From assembly GCA_024643445.1 (NCBI GenBank), contig JAHEMX010000025.1, forward strand, positions 1 through 15,466: a stretch of DNA of 15,466 nucleotides. The letters are read 5' to 3'. Position numbers and translations under genes: made by a program. The notes beneath the pieces were generated by a model. It was not told the DNA's origin, ran no database searches, and saw only the letters and a program-made list of their open reading frames with translations. The stretch is from Desulfobulbaceae bacterium (GTDB lineage Bacteria > Desulfobacterota > Desulfobulbia > Desulfobulbales > Desulfocapsaceae). Below, in pieces: positions 13,270-15,466 of the stretch; the first letter of the stretch is position 1, and each line of letters begins with the position of its first letter.

Positions 13270-13788
13270 ATGAGTGATATCCTGCATCAGATTGTTCTCA
13301 AAATTGAGATGGTCAATAATCTCTTTATCAAGGCGATCGAGTCAATCGGCATAGCGGCGCTCTTTTTAATCATGTTCATCACGCTTTTTGACGTGATCGG
13401 CGCCAAAATGTTCCTCGCCCCTATTTTCGGGTCGCTGGACATCGTCATGCTCATCCAGGTTGTCGCCATTTCCTTCACCACGGCTGCAGCACTGATGGCC
13501 GGCAAGCACGTGCATGTGGAACTATTCCTGCCCTATCTGCCGAAATCACTGAGGAGTGGTGTTATCGCCACGGTACACATTCTGGGTGTAACATTGTTTG
13601 TATTGATATCATTGAACCTTTTTCGCTACGGCTATAGACTGCAGGAGACCGGCGAGGTAAGCCCTACGGCACATATTGCCATCTACCCGTTTGCCTACGG
13701 TGCCGCTGTCGCCTTCATCCCGATATGCATCGAATTACTGCTGCGGACGGTAAGAGTGCTGTTCCGTATTGATGCCGGTCAAACCTAA
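13270..13788 (+). CDS. dctQ: TRAP transporter small membrane subunit (DctQ family)
   Basis: 172 residues from the ATG at 13270 (MSDILHQIVL). An upstream in-frame GTG at 13210 and ATG at 13258 would add 20 or 4 residues without family support, although the GTG has AGGAAG nine bases before it. Four membrane segments are predicted, as expected for DctQ: about 27-46 (IGIAALFLIMFITLFDVIGA), 58-77 (DIVMLIQ...), 97-118 (GVIATVHILGV...) and 135-158 (HIAIYPFAYG...). The KHVHVELF segment (79-86), between helices two and three, matches the family's GxHVxVxL loop. DctQ pairs with DctM to form the permease powered by a sodium or proton gradient. The ribosome site at 13270 is weak, which fits lower expression than dctP. 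Confidence 0.88.
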   Translation: MSDILHQIVLKIEMVNNLFIKAIESIGIAALFLIMFITLFDVIGAKMFLAPIFGSLDIVMLIQVVAISFTTAAALMAGKHVHVELFLPYLPKSLRSGVIATVHILGVTLFVLISLNLFRYGYRLQETGEVSPTAHIAIYPFAYGAAVAFIPICIELLLRTVRVLFRIDAGQT

Positions 13789-13839
13789 CGCGTGGCCAAA
13801 CCTGTCTGGCATTGAGAACCTATTGAAAAGGAATCGGGA

Positions 13840-15144
13840 ATGAGCCCTGAAATGGTAGGAATTGTAGGAATATGTTTTCTGATTTTACTTTTTTTAATGA
13901 GTATGCCCGTTGCCTTTGCCATGGCCTTTGTCGGGCTGTTCGGCTTTACCTATCTGACAGACTTTAGTTCCGCCCAGGCCCTGCTTGCCCAGGATATTTT
14001 TGAAACATTCAGCGCCTACCCGCTCTCGGTCATTCCGATGTTCATTTTGATGGGTTCCTTTGCCTATGCTTCAGGCATGAGTGACCGGCTTTATACGACC
14101 AATTATAAATGGATGGGGGGCATTCGAGGCGGACTGACCATTGCCACCGTGATGGCCTGTTCAGGTTTTGCCGCCATCTGCGGTTCTACCGCGGCAACGG
14201 CAGCCACGATGGGGAAAATCGCGCTTCCCGAAATGAAGAAATATGGCTATGATGACCAGTTGGCAACCGGAACGGTGGCCGCTGCGGGGACACTTGGCAT
14301 CCTGATTCCTCCAAGCACGATCCTGATCATCTACGGTTTATTGACTGAGCAGTCAATCGGCAAACTGTTTATCGCCGGAATAGCTCCCGGGATACTTCTC
14401 AGTCTTTCCTTTGTCCTTACCGTCATCGTTATATGCATGCGCCACCCGGAACTTGGACCTCCTGGCCCGACCACGACGTGGCTTGAAAAATTCAAGTCAT
14501 TATCAGGAGTCATCGAGTCCATAGCGTTATTCGTACTGACCATCGGAGGGTTATTCCTGGGCTGGTTCAGCCCTACCCAGGCCGGTGCCATCGGTGCTGC
14601 AGGGGCCTTGCTCATCGGACTCATCAGGAGACAACTGACGCTGAAAAGCATTTACAACGCGGGCCGCGATGGGGTACTGACCGGCTGCATGGTACTGTTT
14701 ATCATAACAGGAGCCACGGTCTTCGGCCACTTTATGGCGATTACCACTATCCCGTTCGCCCTGGCCGATTGGGTCGACACCCTTACTCTACCGCCAACCG
14801 TCATCATATTGATCATCATTTTCATCTACTTCATCGGGGGATTTTTCATGGACTCAATGGCCCTCATCGTGGTGACCATGCCGATCTTCTATCCGGTTGT
14901 CCAAAGGCTCAACTTCGATCCGATCTGGTTCGGGGTAATTATCGTTTTAGTTGCCGAAATGGGGGTTATTACTCCGCCGGTGGGCGTTAACGTTTTTGTG
15001 ATCAAGGGCATTGCCCCGGAAATTCCACTGGAAACCATATTCAAAGGCATTTTCCCCTTTTTACTGTCGCTGTTCATCGTCACAGCACTGATCGTTATTT
15101 TTCCCCAGATAGCCACGTTTCTGCCGGGACTCGTCAATTACTAG
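13840..15144 (+). CDS. dctM: TRAP transporter large membrane subunit (DctM family)
   Basis: 434 residues, the normal length for DctM, with about a dozen hydrophobic segments from residue 5 to 426. Family landmarks: MPVAFAMAFVGLFGF near 22-36, SGFAAICGSTAATAATMGKIALP (108-130), GILIPPSTILIIYG (153-166), GGFFMDSMALIVVTMPIF (333-350) and ITPPVGVNVFVIKGIAP (377-393). It forms the ion-coupled elevator transport domain and takes up substrate delivered by DctP. AAAAGGAA lies upstream of the ATG, and the gap to dctQ is 51 bases, so P, Q and M form one unit. A 147-base gap follows before the acyl-CoA dehydrogenase. Confidence 0.95.
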   Translation: MSPEMVGIVGICFLILLFLMSMPVAFAMAFVGLFGFTYLTDFSSAQALLAQDIFETFSAYPLSVIPMFILMGSFAYASGMSDRLYTTNYKWMGGIRGGLTIATVMACSGFAAICGSTAATAATMGKIALPEMKKYGYDDQLATGTVAAAGTLGILIPPSTILIIYGLLTEQSIGKLFIAGIAPGILLSLSFVLTVIVICMRHPELGPPGPTTTWLEKFKSLSGVIESIALFVLTIGGLFLGWFSPTQAGAIGAAGALLIGLIRRQLTLKSIYNAGRDGVLTGCMVLFIITGATVFGHFMAITTIPFALADWVDTLTLPPTVIILIIIFIYFIGGFFMDSMALIVVTMPIFYPVVQRLNFDPIWFGVIIVLVAEMGVITPPVGVNVFVIKGIAPEIPLETIFKGIFPFLLSLFIVTALIVIFPQIATFLPGLVNY

Positions 15145-15291
15145 AGAATCGGATGAATTCGTCATGGCGGGTACAAAGCTCAGCGGACGGCGGAAGAATT
15201 TGCGCAATGTCAATATACTTTACATGATATCAGCATCTTTTGCGTTGCCACTAATCTCTTTAAAGTTCCGATGACCAGGGAGAATTGATTA

Positions 15292-15466
15292 ATGACCATT
15301 CCATTTTTTGACCGGCGGAACATGAATTTCGTGCTCTACGAGATGCTTGGGGCCGAGCAACTGACTTCCTATGATTATTACCGGGAACATTCCCGGGAGA
15401 CCTTTGACGCGATCATCGAGGTGGCCGAACAGATTGCCCGGGAACATTTTCATTCCCATAACGTGA
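15292..15466 (+). CDS. Acyl-CoA dehydrogenase, N-terminal fragment (cut by window edge)
   Basis: An ATG at 15292 with AGGGAG nine bases upstream opens a frame of 58 codons that runs off the window. The protein begins MTIPFFDRRNMNFVLYEMLG, then EQLTSYDYYREHSRETFDAI and VAEQIAREHFHSHNV. This matches the N-terminal extension and first helices of the large (about 600-residue) acyl-CoA dehydrogenases common in anaerobic fatty-acid and aromatic degraders. The FAD-binding and catalytic-base regions lie outside the window, so substrate class is unknown. Functionally it would supply the first oxidation of beta-oxidation, which is missing from the minus-strand operon. Confidence 0.85.
   Translation, partial: MTIPFFDRRNMNFVLYEMLGAEQLTSYDYYREHSRETFDAIIEVAEQIAREHFHSHNV

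Noticed and set aside
15200..15230. TTGCGC and TATACT/TGATAT as a promoter for the acyl-CoA dehydrogenase
   Set aside because: The boxes are separated by 8 or 19 bases, outside a workable spacing, so it is not supported.

Overview
The window is a catabolic locus built around a coenzyme-B12 carbon-skeleton mutase. It has no RNA genes, CRISPR arrays or mobile elements, and every real gene looks intact apart from the two cut by the window ends. Moderately GC-rich coding sequence, strong Shine-Dalgarno sites, CoA-thioester chemistry, an ADP-forming acyl-CoA synthetase, a two-subunit mutase and a TRAP transporter suggest an anaerobic bacterium, most likely a sulfate-reducing or syntrophic Desulfobacterota member. 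That assignment is inference from gene content and protein style, not from a marker gene.

Layout. Positions 6299 down to 1 form a seven-gene minus-strand run: methylmalonyl-CoA epimerase, biotin-dependent acyl-CoA carboxyltransferase subunit, thiolase, enoyl-CoA hydratase, 3-hydroxyacyl-CoA dehydrogenase, SDR oxidoreductase, and the first 84 codons of an ADP-forming acyl-CoA synthetase. Positions 6530 to 15466 run on the plus strand: GntR/FadR-type regulator, mutase large subunit, mutase small (B12-binding) subunit, amidohydrolase, nitroreductase, an unrecognised 175-residue protein, TRAP transporter dctP-dctQ-dctM, and the first 58 codons of an acyl-CoA dehydrogenase. No stretch longer than 300 bases lacks a gene; the two longest gaps are 11777-12027 and the divergent control region 6300-6529.

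Regulation. The 230-base divergent region has two outward promoters, each with a perfect TTGACA -35 box. Each has a copy of ATTTAATTAAGTT lying on or beside its -10 box. A third TTTAATTAA core, 35 bases before the amidohydrolase start, is the only other copy I found. This looks like the operator set of the adjacent GntR-family regulator and would join both arms into one regulon.

How the genes fit together (inference). The TRAP system would import an organic acid, probably a carboxylate, and the ADP-forming synthetase could make its CoA thioester. The mutase would rearrange the skeleton between succinyl-type and malonyl-type thioesters, the epimerase would set the alpha-carbon configuration, and the carboxyltransferase subunit would remove or transfer the carboxylate. 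Acyl-CoA dehydrogenase, hydratase, hydroxyacyl-CoA dehydrogenase and thiolase complete a beta-oxidation spiral. The mutase and the carboxyltransferase both depart from family consensus at substrate-pocket positions while keeping the core catalytic residues. The true substrate may therefore be a substituted or bulkier malonyl/succinyl-CoA rather than methylmalonyl-CoA. The amidohydrolase, nitroreductase and 175-residue protein form a tight cassette of unknown purpose that may prepare that substrate.
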